Shown here piece by piece: positions 50,553 to 59,392 of a stretch of 64,000 bases of DNA. A program made the position numbers and the translations under genes. This DNA is from Kaistella sp. SH40-3 (GTDB lineage: Bacteria > Bacteroidota > Bacteroidia > Flavobacteriales > Weeksellaceae), in assembly GCF_030686865.1 (NCBI RefSeq), contig NZ_JAQYUS010000004.1:279552-343551 (forward strand), in the 5' to 3' direction. Each line of letters opens with the position of its first letter. The first letter of the stretch is position 1. Below the pieces are notes generated by a model. That model saw nothing but the letters and a program-made list of their open reading frames with translations. It was not told where the DNA came from and did no database searches.

Positions 50553-51976
50553 AAATACTTCTTACAGGCGTAACCGGTTATATTGGCAAACGACTTCTGA
50601 TTCAGTTATTAGAAGAAGGTCATCATTTGGTTTGTTCTGTAAGGGATAAAAATCGGTTTGGACTTAAATTATTTAAAGAAAAACTTAATCAAATTGAAGT
50701 CATTGAAAATGATTTTTTAGATGAATCAACTTTAAATAATATTCAAAAAGATATTGACGCAGCGTATTATTTAATTCATTCCATGTCTTCCAGCGACGGT
50801 GATTTTCAGGAAAAGGAAAAAGTTTCTGCCGATAATTTTCGTCGTGCTTTAGAAAAAACAAATGTCAAACAAGTTATTTTTCTGACTGGAATTATTAATG
50901 AAGAGAAGTTGTCAAAACATCTTCAATCCCGTAAAGATGTTGAGCAGGCATTGCAAAGTTCCGTGTACAGTTTAACAAGTCTTCGGGCTGGAATTATTGT
51001 GGGTTCGGGAAGTGCGTCTTTTGAAATCATTCGTGATTTGGTGGAAAAATTACCCGTGATGATTACGCCAATCTGGCTCAACACCAAGTGTCAACCAATT
51101 GCGATTCGAAATGTAATGCAGTTCCTGGTCGGCGTTTTAGGAAAAGAATTTACCTACAATCAAAATTACGATATTGCGGGAACAGATATTCTGACTTACA
51201 AACAAATGCTTTTGCAATATGCGGAAATACGTGGTTTGAAAAGATATATTTTCATCGTTCCAGTGATGACTCCAAAACTGTCTTCTTACTGGCTTTATTT
51301 CGTGACTTCAACCAGTTATTTTCTTGCGGTAAATTTAGTTGACAGCATGAAAATCGATGTGGTTGCGAAAAAAAACAATCTCGCCGAACAGTTAAATATT
51401 CATCTTTTCTCTTACCACGAAGCTATTCAACAGGCCTTCGATAAAATCAAGCAGAATGATGTTTTATCGAGTTGGTTTGATTCCTTTTCAAATCAATTCC
51501 ACAGTCGAAAAGTTTGGCAATATCTGGAAGTTCCGGAAGAAGGTTGTTTCAAAGATATTCGCGAAGAAAAAGTAGATGACGAGGAAAAAGCCTTTGACCG
51601 TGTTTTTAGTATCGGCGGAAAAACAGGTTGGTATTACGCCGATTTCCTGTGGAGAATTCGTGGTTTTTTAGATAAACTTTTTGGCGGCGTTGGATTAAGA
51701 AGAGGCCGTCGAAATATGAATAATTTAGAAGCCGGTGATTCGGTAGATTTCTGGCGCGTTCTTTATGCAAACCGTGAAGAGAAAAGACTTCTACTTTTTG
51801 CTGAAATGAAACTTCCGGGTGAAGCGTGGTTGGAATTTAAAATTAAAGATGGTGTATTGCATCAGGAAGCAACTTTTCGTCCGCTTGGATTATCGGGAAG
51901 ATTGTACTGGTATTCTGTTCTGCCCTTTCACGGCTTGATCTTTAATGGAATGCTGAAAAAATTAGCAGGAAAATAA
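50549..51976 (+). CDS. NmrA-like SDR with C-terminal DUF2867
   Basis: A 475-residue two-domain protein. The N-terminal atypical SDR (about 1-290) begins KILLTGVTGYIGKRLLIQLL and has AAYYLIHSMSSS and LTSLRAGIIVGSGSASFEII. The C-terminal DUF2867 domain (about 310-475) has WQYLEVPEEGCFKDIREE, GRRNMNNLEAGDSVDFWRVL and GRLYWYSVLPFHGLIFNGM. Similar fusions lie beside carotenoid and photolyase genes in other Bacteroidota. The substrate is unknown. It ends the plus-strand set. Confidence 0.85.
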   Translation: MKILLTGVTGYIGKRLLIQLLEEGHHLVCSVRDKNRFGLKLFKEKLNQIEVIENDFLDESTLNNIQKDIDAAYYLIHSMSSSDGDFQEKEKVSADNFRRALEKTNVKQVIFLTGIINEEKLSKHLQSRKDVEQALQSSVYSLTSLRAGIIVGSGSASFEIIRDLVEKLPVMITPIWLNTKCQPIAIRNVMQFLVGVLGKEFTYNQNYDIAGTDILTYKQMLLQYAEIRGLKRYIFIVPVMTPKLSSYWLYFVTSTSYFLAVNLVDSMKIDVVAKKNNLAEQLNIHLFSYHEAIQQAFDKIKQNDVLSSWFDSFSNQFHSRKVWQYLEVPEEGCFKDIREEKVDDEEKAFDRVFSIGGKTGWYYADFLWRIRGFLDKLFGGVGLRRGRRNMNNLEAGDSVDFWRVLYANREEKRLLLFAEMKLPGEAWLEFKIKDGVLHQEATFRPLGLSGRLYWYSVLPFHGLIFNGMLKKLAGK

Positions 51977-51999
51977 AATGGCTGTAAAATAAAAAAACT

Positions 52000-52096
52000 T
52001 GCCTCTTTGCTGTATTATTTACTTTAAAAGTTAAAGTTTTGAAGAGCGATTAAAGATAATCTACCGGTCAAAATTTTAAATACAACAAAGGCAAGA
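52000..52096. other. Imperfect long inverted repeat downstream of the carotenoid set
   Basis: CTTGCCTCTTTGCTGTATT near 52001 is an imperfect inverted copy of aatacaacaaaggcaag near 52079-52095, with a shorter A/T hairpin between. It may end the plus-strand transcript, though no T run follows. No gene is seen in 51977-52182. Confidence 0.45.
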
Positions 52097-52182
52097 AATG
52101 AGATTGCTCTCTTTTTTTCATCATGTGTTTTAGAATCTGTGACAAAGATAAAACTACCTTTCCTTAATCAACTTAACATATG

Positions 52183-52788
52183 TTAATTCCGCATTGTTTT
52201 GAGCCGTTCTGCACGAATTCTTGAAAGATGAACGGCAGAGATGTTGAACCAGAAAGCAAGGTGTTTCAACGGCACCACATCTAAATATTTCGAAAAAGAT
52301 TTTTCTAAGAGTTCGTAGTTTTTACTTGCATCGTTAAAATGAATGGTCGTCGTAATTTTAAATAAATTGATGAAATGATTTTCAATAATGGCGATTCCTA
52401 CCTGCGCCCAATCGTGATAATCGACATACAGATTCGATAAACTTTCCCGATCAATATGACAGATCAAGGAATCTTCATAAATATGAATATTACAATTACT
52501 CGGCCCTTGGCTATTGAAACTCTCATAGTCGGTAATAAAACTCATTTCGGGTTCGAGCCAAAGTGTTTTTTCTTCGCCATCTTCACCCAGAAAATAACAG
52601 CGCGAAATCGATTTTTCCACAAAGAAAACATTTTTACAAAGTTCTCCTGCTTTCACAAGATAATCGCCGGCTTTGTAATCAGTCACTTGGAATTTCTCTA
52701 AACCTTTATTTAAAACCTCTTGATTAAAATCGGGTTTATAAAATAATATTTTCTCTCTAAGTTGTTGTTTGAACTTCGTTGCTGCCAT
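52183..52788 (-). CDS. Crp/Fnr-family regulator
   Basis: A 201-residue cyclic-nucleotide-binding-domain regulator. The beta-roll has FQVTDYKAGDYLVKAGELCKNVFFVEKS and ISRCYFLGEDGEEKTLW. The C-terminal helix-turn-helix is short: VPLKHLAFWFNISAVHLSRIRAE. There are no clustered Cys for an Fe-S group, so it is not an Fnr-type oxygen sensor. It begins ten bases after the ggt stop and is probably co-transcribed with it. Confidence 0.82.
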   Translation of the reverse strand: MAATKFKQQLREKILFYKPDFNQEVLNKGLEKFQVTDYKAGDYLVKAGELCKNVFFVEKSISRCYFLGEDGEEKTLWLEPEMSFITDYESFNSQGPSNCNIHIYEDSLICHIDRESLSNLYVDYHDWAQVGIAIIENHFINLFKITTTIHFNDASKNYELLEKSFSKYLDVVPLKHLAFWFNISAVHLSRIRAERLKTMRN

Positions 52789-52798
52789 AATTAGATGT

Positions 52799-54484
52799 TT
52801 ATTCTACTGCTACAGAATCGTCACCACGTCCGTCTGCAACTGCGATTGCATTTCCGTTTTCGTCGATGATAATGAGTTCTGTTCTTCCAATTTGGGAAGT
52901 TCTTTCGATTTTATAATTATTCTTTTGTAAGTCTGCGATCGTGGATTCTGGAAAATTCTTTTCAACCAAAACACTTTCAGGTAACCATTGCTGATGAAAT
53001 TTCGGTGAATTTACGGCCATATTTGGGCTCAGTTTAAAGTCCACAATATTTACAATCGATTGGTAAACGGAGGTTGGAATCGTAGTTCCACCAGGAGTTC
53101 CCACAATAATATATGGCTTCGAATTTTTCATCACGATGGTTGGAGTCATTGAACTCAACATTCTTTTTCCTGGTTGAATGGCATTTGCTTCACCACCAAC
53201 GGCACCAAACATATTGGGAACGCCTGGTTTTACAGAGAAATCATCCATTTCATTATTAAGAAAAAAACCTGCGCCCGAAACAACGACTTTACTTCCGTAC
53301 AATCCATTTAAAGTTGTCGTCACTGCAACTGCGTTTCCATCTTTATCGATAATTGAAATATGCGTAGTTTCCGTAGATTCCTTGGGTTGCGGAATAATTT
53401 TGCCCACTTCGGAACTCGGTGTTGCACGATTCATGGTAAATGATTTCCAACGGTTTTTTAAATACTCTTCAGAAATCAGCATTTCGGTTTTATCTTTAAT
53501 AAATCCTGGATCGCCCATATATTCTGCGCGGTCTGCAAAGGCACGACGTTCTGCTTCAACCATGATCTGCACCGCCGGAGTTGAGTTTTGCTGGTATTTC
53601 TCTAACTTTTCGAAATTGCTCATTTTCAGCATTTGCGCCAGAAGAATTCCACCACTTGATGGTAAGGGCATTGAGACGATTTCGGTTCCTTTGTAATCAA
53701 AGGAAATCGGTTTTCTTTCGACTACTTTATAATTCTTCAAATCATTTAAAGTAATGATTCCGTTTCCGCGTTTCATTTCATCGATGATGAGTTGTGCAGT
53801 TTTTCCTTCGTAGAAACCTTTCGCACCATTTTTCTGAATGAGTTTTAAAGTTTCTCCCAATTTTTTTTGAATCAATAAATCACCTTGTTTCCACGGAGTT
53901 GATTTCTGAAATACCGTTTTGTTTTTATTATGTTGGTTAAAGAATTCCATTTGATTATTCAGCAAACTGGCTTCTTTCTGCGTGATGGCAAAACCTTGCT
54001 CTGCCAAATCGATTGCAGGCTGAATCAGTTTTTCCATTGGAAGTTTTGCATGTTTTAAAGTCGCATAAAATCCCGCTACAGAACCCGGAATTCCCACGGC
54101 TAATCTTCCGTTTTGGGAAAGATCGGTATTGGCATTTCCTTTTTTGTCGAGGTACATATCTCTGGAAGATTTCTCCGGCGCTGTTTCCCGAAAATCAATG
54201 GTGAATTTTTCTCCATTATTCTTTACGCCGACCAGAAATCCGCCGCCGCCAATGTTTCCGGCTTGTGGATAAACAACTGCTAAAGCGTATTGAGTGGCGA
54301 TCACGGCATCGTAAGCGTTTCCGCCCAATTTCAAAATTTTTGCTCCGGCTTCACTTGCTAGTGGATGTGCAGAAACGACCAGACCTTTGTTTTTGGTGTG
54401 AATTTCTTTTACAATATTTATGTCCGTGAATTGTGCAAATCCCAACTGGGAAAAGACCAGAAAGAAGAAAATAATTTTTTTCAT
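52799..54484 (-). CDS. ggt: Gamma-glutamyltransferase
   Basis: Hydrolyses or transfers the gamma-glutamyl group of glutathione in the periplasm. The 561-residue precursor has a signal peptide ending FSQLGFAQ. It carries LVVSAHPLASEAGAKILKLG and GGGGFLVG-like NIGGGGFLVGV. The autocleavage site is TTHISIID, whose second Thr becomes the small-subunit nucleophile near residue 378, and GLYGSKVVVSGAGFFLNNEM follows. It lies four bases after the DUF1737-like gene and before a Crp-like regulator. Confidence 0.94.
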   Translation of the reverse strand: MKKIIFFFLVFSQLGFAQFTDINIVKEIHTKNKGLVVSAHPLASEAGAKILKLGGNAYDAVIATQYALAVVYPQAGNIGGGGFLVGVKNNGEKFTIDFRETAPEKSSRDMYLDKKGNANTDLSQNGRLAVGIPGSVAGFYATLKHAKLPMEKLIQPAIDLAEQGFAITQKEASLLNNQMEFFNQHNKNKTVFQKSTPWKQGDLLIQKKLGETLKLIQKNGAKGFYEGKTAQLIIDEMKRGNGIITLNDLKNYKVVERKPISFDYKGTEIVSMPLPSSGGILLAQMLKMSNFEKLEKYQQNSTPAVQIMVEAERRAFADRAEYMGDPGFIKDKTEMLISEEYLKNRWKSFTMNRATPSSEVGKIIPQPKESTETTHISIIDKDGNAVAVTTTLNGLYGSKVVVSGAGFFLNNEMDDFSVKPGVPNMFGAVGGEANAIQPGKRMLSSMTPTIVMKNSKPYIIVGTPGGTTIPTSVYQSIVNIVDFKLSPNMAVNSPKFHQQWLPESVLVEKNFPESTIADLQKNNYKIERTSQIGRTELIIIDENGNAIAVADGRGDDSVAVE

Positions 54485-54488
54485 ATGA

Positions 54489-54650
54489 CTACTTATTTTT
54501 TATTAATGTTTGTGCATACAATCTTCTATAAAAAATATTATCCGTTTTAAAGGAAATTCCACCTTGAGGAATCCAACCTTCTTTTATTTTGGTGTTAACT
54601 TCTTTGATAAGGACGTCTAAAAATTGATTTTCAACAACCGTGTATTCCAT
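54489..54650 (-). CDS. DUF1737-like small protein (53 aa)
   Basis: On the minus strand from ATG 54650: MEYTVVENQFLDVLIKEVNT, then KIKEGWIPQGGISFKTDN and a basic tail, ending at TAG 54489. The 'YxVV...LxxxVNxxIxEGWxPxGGxS' pattern is the DUF1737 signature. It ends four bases before the ggt ATG, so the two are co-transcribed. The function of this family is unknown; the fold is small and soluble. Confidence 0.85.
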   Translation of the reverse strand: MEYTVVENQFLDVLIKEVNTKIKEGWIPQGGISFKTDNIFYRRLYAQTLIKNK

Positions 54651-54716
54651 TATGTAATTTTTACCAAAAATAAGAAAATTGAAAGTTAAAAACGAAGGAT
54701 TTCTGATTAAATCCTG

Positions 54717-54820
54717 AACTGCGACCCGACTTGAATGAAGCTCATTTTTTTTAGCGCTGGAAGGAGAAAGGCAAAAAAAAAAGCGGGAGTGGAAGCGGGA
54801 AATTGTCGCCCAAAAAATTA
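54717..54820. repeat. Dispersed hairpin repeat, copy E4
   Basis: It begins gaactgcgacccgacttgaatg and ends gcgggaaattgtcgccc. The terminal pair GCGAC/GTCGC is perfect and followed by CC on both sides, as in E1 and E3. The inner arms are T- and A-tracts around agcgctggaaggagaaaggc. It lies between the ggt unit and tdh. Confidence 0.78.
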
Positions 54821-54857
54821 TTTTGTGAATAGTATTTCTTTTGATAATCGATTTTAT

Positions 54858-54865
54858 TAAATTTG
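54858..54865 (+). promoter_or_regulatory. -7 box (TAAATTTG) upstream of the threonine dehydrogenase gene
   Basis: A match to TAnnTTTG ending 20 bases before the ATG at 54886. There is no TTG at the ideal distance. Confidence 0.45.
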
Positions 54866-54885
54866 CGTCAATCTAAAATCTAAAA

Positions 54886-55851
54886 ATGGAATCCAAAACG
54901 GAAAAAATTCTTATCACTGGTGCCCTTGGGCAAATCGGTACCGAACTTACCAATCGATTAGTTGAAATTCATGGCGCAGAAAATGTGGTTGCTTCCGGAC
55001 TTGACCGTTGGGATAAGGACCTGACTTCTGCGGGATTCTATGAAAGAATGGATGTGAGCAATACGCAACTGGTTCGCCAGGTCATTAAAGATTACGAAAT
55101 TACGACGGTTTATCACCTGGCTTCTCTGCTTTCGGGAACCTCGGAAAAACAACCGCTTTTTGCCTGGAAACTGAATGTAGAACCACTGCTTAATTTCTGT
55201 GAAATGGCAAAAGAAGGTTTGCTTCAGAAAATTTTCTGGCCGAGTTCTATCGCGGTTTTTGGGAAAGGATTGCCGAAAGAAAACGTAGGACAGGAAGTGG
55301 TTTTGAATCCAACTACAGTTTACGGAATTTCTAAAATGGCGGGTGAAAAATGGTGCGAATATTATCACGATAAATTTGGAGTTGATGTTAGAAGTATTCG
55401 GTATCCGGGTTTAATTTCGTGGAAAACTCCACCTGGTGGCGGAACTACGGATTATGCGGTAGAGATTTTCTACGAAGCAATTGAAAAGGGAAAATACACC
55501 AGTTTCATTTCAGAAAACACAGGAATGCCAATGCTTTATATGGATGATGCAATTAAAGCAACCCTTGATTTAATGGCGGCTCCGAAAGAAAGTCTAACTG
55601 TTCATACGGCTTATAATTTGGGTGGAATGTCTTTTACCCCAAAAGAACTGGCAGCAGAAATTAAAAAAGAAATGCCTGATTTTACCATTGATTACAAACC
55701 CGATTTCCGTCAGCAAATTGCTGATTCGTGGCCAGCATCGATTGATGATTCGGTGGCGAAAAAAGACTGGGGACTTTCTTACGAATACGGAATTACCGAA
55801 ATGACAAAAGATATGCTGAAAAATCTAAAGATGAAGTTGGCTAAAAATTAA
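54886..55851 (+). CDS. L-threonine 3-dehydrogenase, epimerase-type (NAD-dependent)
   Basis: A 321-residue extended SDR. It starts KILITGALGQIGTELTNRL, then YHLASLLSGTSEKQPLFAWKLN, the catalytic TVYGISKMAGEKWCEYYH (YGxSK), RYPGLISWKTPPGGGTTDYAVE and LYMDDAIKATLDLM. The PGGGTTDYAVE phrase distinguishes these threonine dehydrogenases from sugar epimerases. It should oxidise threonine to 2-amino-3-ketobutyrate. The partner ligase is not adjacent. Confidence 0.92.
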   Translation: MESKTEKILITGALGQIGTELTNRLVEIHGAENVVASGLDRWDKDLTSAGFYERMDVSNTQLVRQVIKDYEITTVYHLASLLSGTSEKQPLFAWKLNVEPLLNFCEMAKEGLLQKIFWPSSIAVFGKGLPKENVGQEVVLNPTTVYGISKMAGEKWCEYYHDKFGVDVRSIRYPGLISWKTPPGGGTTDYAVEIFYEAIEKGKYTSFISENTGMPMLYMDDAIKATLDLMAAPKESLTVHTAYNLGGMSFTPKELAAEIKKEMPDFTIDYKPDFRQQIADSWPASIDDSVAKKDWGLSYEYGITEMTKDMLKNLKMKLAKN

Positions 55852-55981
55852 TAAGACTTTTTTTCGCTTTTTTAAAGTTTTAAAATAAACGTTTCTCTTA
55901 AAATCTGTAATTTCAATTGGATTTCTCTGATTGATTTTGCAGATTTTTTTTATACTTTCACCAAAACAATCGCATAACGAA

Positions 55982-56734
55982 ATGATTCTATTGACTTTTA
56001 ATATTATTAATCCAGATCGGATTTTCGAAAATACCGGAGCATTGAAGAGTGAAGAAATTTTAGAAATCACGATTCAAAATACCAAAGCACTTTTGCGGAG
56101 TTTAGAAAGTCAGGAAATCCTGGCGACTTTTTTTATTGAAATTTCACTCATTGCTCATTTGGATAAATTAGTAAAGAAAATCATTAATGATGGTCACGAA
56201 ATCTCTTTCTACAATATTGATTCTACGATCGAGCAAATTGAACTCATCAAGAAAAACACGGAAGATTTAATTGGAAAGCAAATTCGGGGAATTCGCATGA
56301 AAGAAGCTGCATTTGATCTAAGTACCATTCAAAGTTTGCGGTTTACCTATGTTTCTTTAATTGAAGAAACTGCTTTAATATTTCCTTTTAAACGGTTTGA
56401 AAGAAAAGCACCGTACACCGAAGAACATGGTTTAAGTATTTTACACGACAGTATTTCGCCCTACTCCCAAATTCCTTATAATGATTTTGTTTTCCAGATG
56501 ATTCCACTTTCTTATTATGAAAGTATGGTGATCGAAACCATTAAAAAAGATGAATTTGTTTTAGTTTACCTAAACTCCTGGCAGTTTACTGATTTTGAAA
56601 AACTTCAGTTTGAAATTCCTTTTTATAAAAAATACAGATCAGGAAAAAAACTTCAGGATAAGGTGGATCAGTTTTTAATTTGGATGAATGAAAATGAGTT
56701 GGCATCTGCACGGATAAAGGATTTTGCTGTTTAA
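55982..56734 (+). CDS. NodB-like polysaccharide-deacetylase-fold protein with degenerate metal site
   Basis: A 250-residue protein from ATG 55982. It follows the polysaccharide-deacetylase layout (MILLTFNIINPDRIFENTGA; ATFFIEISLIAHLDKLVKKI; NDGHEISFYN). The metal-binding residues are missing: the TFDDG position reads TFNIINPD and the HSxxH position reads SFYNIDST. It therefore probably has no deacetylase activity and may bind a carbohydrate. A TTG at 55931 is also in frame but has no support. It follows threonine dehydrogenase by 130 bases. Confidence 0.7.
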   Translation: MILLTFNIINPDRIFENTGALKSEEILEITIQNTKALLRSLESQEILATFFIEISLIAHLDKLVKKIINDGHEISFYNIDSTIEQIELIKKNTEDLIGKQIRGIRMKEAAFDLSTIQSLRFTYVSLIEETALIFPFKRFERKAPYTEEHGLSILHDSISPYSQIPYNDFVFQMIPLSYYESMVIETIKKDEFVLVYLNSWQFTDFEKLQFEIPFYKKYRSGKKLQDKVDQFLIWMNENELASARIKDFAV

Positions 56735-56878
56735 AAGAACGATAACCACCGCATTTCATATTATGAATTATTTAGATTTTTAAACATATTTATACAAAAA
56801 CATCACAAATTAACATATTTTATTGTGGATTCTATTTATATTTTCAAATTTTAGCATACACTAATTAAATTTTATAAT

Positions 56879-58395
56879 ATGAAGAAACTTTTACTCTTTG
56901 CCAGCATGATGGCATTACCACTAACCGCAAATGCACAAATGCTGCTGAACGAAAATTTCCAGTCTGGAAGCATTCCTGCAACCTAGACTGTTGCGCAAAC
57001 AAACACTGTACAAACTTGGAGTGTTTCTGACCTTGGAGCATCCGATTTTAGAGCAACTGTTGACTATGATCCACTGCCTGGAGCACAAAATGAAATGCTC
57101 ATTACGCCCAGTATGGATTTTACCACAGCAACATCATTTACATTAAAAGCCAATATTGGTTTAAGTTACTACTGGTCAGTTGATCCAGAAAATAATTATG
57201 ATGCCTTTATTAAAATCTCTACAGACAATGGAGCACCTGGACTCAACTCTGGTCAGAAAATGATTTAGGAGTATTTACGAACTGGACAATGAACCCAGTA
57301 GTTATTAATTTAGATTCTTATGTTGGAAATCCAAATGTGAAAATTGCGTTTCAATATGTAGGGCTAGATGGTGCCGCGTTATATGTTGATAATGTAGTCG
57401 TTGCTGCACCGCCAACTGCTGCACCAAATTGTGCAACACCAACTTCTCCCGCAAACGGTGCTACTGGCATTGTTTATAACTCTGTAAACCTAACATGGAC
57501 TGCTCCAACAACTGGTTCTGAAGCAGCTTCTTATGACGTATATCTTGATAAAAATGCTAATCCAACTACATTGGTTGGTAACGTCACAGGAACAAGTTAT
57601 ACGGCATTAAACTTAGATGCCTCTTCTACTTATTACTGGAGAGTGGTTCCTAAAAATGCGGCTGGATCTGCGACTGGTTGTTCGGTCTTTTCATTTACAA
57701 CCATTGCTCCCACTTATTGTACTGCAGGTGCGACCAATACAAGTTTTGAAAAAATAAGCAATGTGAGTTTTGCTGATATTAATAACAACTCCACTTCTAC
57801 AGCGGGATATGAAGATTTCTCTCAAGTTGTTGGAAATGTTACTGCAGGTCAACCTTACCCCTTTACCGCTTCTTTTACAGGAACTTCTTTCGGAGACGAT
57901 CAAGTTCTCGTTTGGATTGATTTTAACAATGACAAAGATTTCGCAGACGCTGGTGAACAAGTTTTAGTAACTCCTAAAAAAACATCACCTTGGACTGGAA
58001 CGATTACTATTCCTGCAAATACTTCTGCAGGTCAGGTTCGTATGAGAGTTAGATTACACGATTCTGTATTGACTCCAAACTTAACGCCTTGTGGAACTTC
58101 TAGTTTTGGACAAGTTGAAGATTACACCTTAAACATTACCGCTTTGGCAGTCTCAGATGTTAGCAAAACTCAGGTTAAAGTTTATCCGAACCCAGTGGTA
58201 GACATATTAAATGTTGAAGCTGCTTCTAAAGTAAGTACTGTACAGGTATTTGACTTAACAGGAAAAGTAGTTTCTTCACACGCTTTAAGCGCAGTGAAAA
58301 ATCAAGTTGATCTTAGCAAATTGGCTCCAGGAGTTTATGTTGTTAATATTCAAACTGAGAATGGAACGCAATCTGTGAAAATTGTTAAAAAATAA
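56879..58395 (+). pseudogene. Secreted T9SS substrate (choice-of-anchor, FN3, GEVED, sorting domain), broken
   Basis: It starts MKKLLLFASMMALPLTANAQ, a signal peptide. An in-frame TAG at 56984-56986 stands where GSIPATWT-type proteins have Trp. The frame stays recognisable (TWSVSDLGASDFR, MLITPSMDF, YDAFIKISTDNGA) until about 57234, where one base seems lost. The next frame continues with TNWTMNPVVINLDSYVGN. Domains: a cleaved-adhesin / choice-of-anchor-like region, an FN3-like domain (about 57450-57700), a GEVED domain (ending FGQVEDYTLNI) and a T9SS sorting domain (VYPNPVVDILNV to GVYVVNIQTENG). If both lesions are real the protein is not made from the start. Confidence 0.85.
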
Positions 58396-58419
58396 AACCG
58401 ATTAATTTCTATTTAAATG

Positions 58420-58448
58420 AAGGTCTGCGAAATTGCAGACCTTTTTTT
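58420..58448 (+). terminator. Terminator after the T9SS substrate pseudogene
   Basis: AAGGTCTGC pairs with GCAGACCTT across a 6-nt loop and is followed by seven T. Confidence 0.85.
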
Positions 58449-58582
58449 GATGTTTTTTTGCCTGTATGCACGAATAAAGTCAAACTAAATTCTATGGTAA
58501 GTTTATCTATTTTTTTTACCGTATTAGAATTTTTATTTAAACCAATAGAAAATACTTTAAATAAAAACACTCATGTATTCAT

Positions 58583-59312
58583 GGCAGTTACTCTCACTGA
58601 TTTCCACAGAGGAACACAGATGAATACATTGTTTGTATAGAGAGTTATTAAAAAAATCTGTGTAAATCCATGGTATCGGTGCGTAAAAACATCCGTGCAT
58701 TTGTGGCAGTTACTCTCACTGATTTCCACAGAGGAACACAGATAAATACATTGTTTGCATAGAGAGTTATTAAAAAAATCTGTGTAAATCCGTGGTATCG
58801 GTGCGTAAAAACATCCGTGCATTTGTGGCAGTTACTCTCACTGATTTCCACAGAGGAACACAGATGAATACACTGTTTGTATAGAGAGTTATTAAAAATA
58901 TGTGTAAATCCGTGGTATCGGCGCGTAAAAACATCCGTGCATTTGTGGCAGTTACTCTCACTGATTTCCACAGAGGAACACAGATGAATACATTGTTTGT
59001 ATAGAGAGTTATTAAAAAAATCTGTGTAAATCCGTGGTAGCGGTGCGTAAAAACATCCGTGCATTCGTGGCAGTTACTCTCACTGATTTCCACAGAGGAA
59101 CACAGATGAATACACTGTTTGTATAGAGAGTTATTAAAAAAATCTGTGTAAATCCGTGGTATCGGTGCGTAAAAACATCCGTGCATTCGTGGCAGTTACT
59201 CTCACTGATTTACACAGAGGAACACAGATGAATACATTGTTTACATAGAGAGTTATTATAAAAATCTGTGTAAATCCGTGGTATCGGCGCGTAAAAACAT
59301 CCGTGCATTTAT
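58583..59312. repeat. Tandem array, 122-bp unit, six copies
   Basis: The phrase ggcagttactctcactga begins units at 58583, 58705, 58827, 58947, 59069 and 59191; all are 122 bases except the third (120). Units differ at only a few positions (ttccac/ttacac, tgtttgta/tgtttgca/tgtttaca). Each unit can fold, with ACACAGAT pairing with ATCTGTGT and an inner ATACA/TGTAT. The unit length is not a multiple of three, so the long open frames on both strands shift phase and are not genes. The words cacagagg and ccgtgcatttgtgg link it to the solitary motif at 14638. Confidence 0.93.
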
Positions 59313-59380
59313 GAAATTATTCCAAATAAAATAATGCGGGATTATCCCAGATTAATACCTTTAAAACGTTCAAAAAATTA

Positions 59381-59388
59381 TATTTTTG
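59381..59388 (+). promoter_or_regulatory. -7 box (TATTTTTG) immediately before the ClC gene
   Basis: A TAnnTTTG match ending four bases before the ATG at 59393, suggesting a leaderless or nearly leaderless mRNA. No -33 TTG is seen. Confidence 0.4.
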
Positions 59389-59392
59389 CACT

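Noticed and set aside
46793..51976. Lycopene cyclase (crtY/crtL) within the carotenoid set
   Set aside because: Every gene in the set is accounted for by other families; the secreted protein at 49110 and the SRPBCC protein lack cyclase motifs.
53178..53696. 172-codon plus-strand frame opposite ggt
   Set aside because: Antisense shadow of a well-supported gene; no promoter or family match.
58571..59186. Long minus-strand open frames of 83-138 codons with repeated HGCFYAP and IYTDFFNNSL phrases
   Set aside because: They are translations of the 122-bp tandem array in successive phases; the unit length is not a multiple of three, and there is no start signal or non-repeat protein part.
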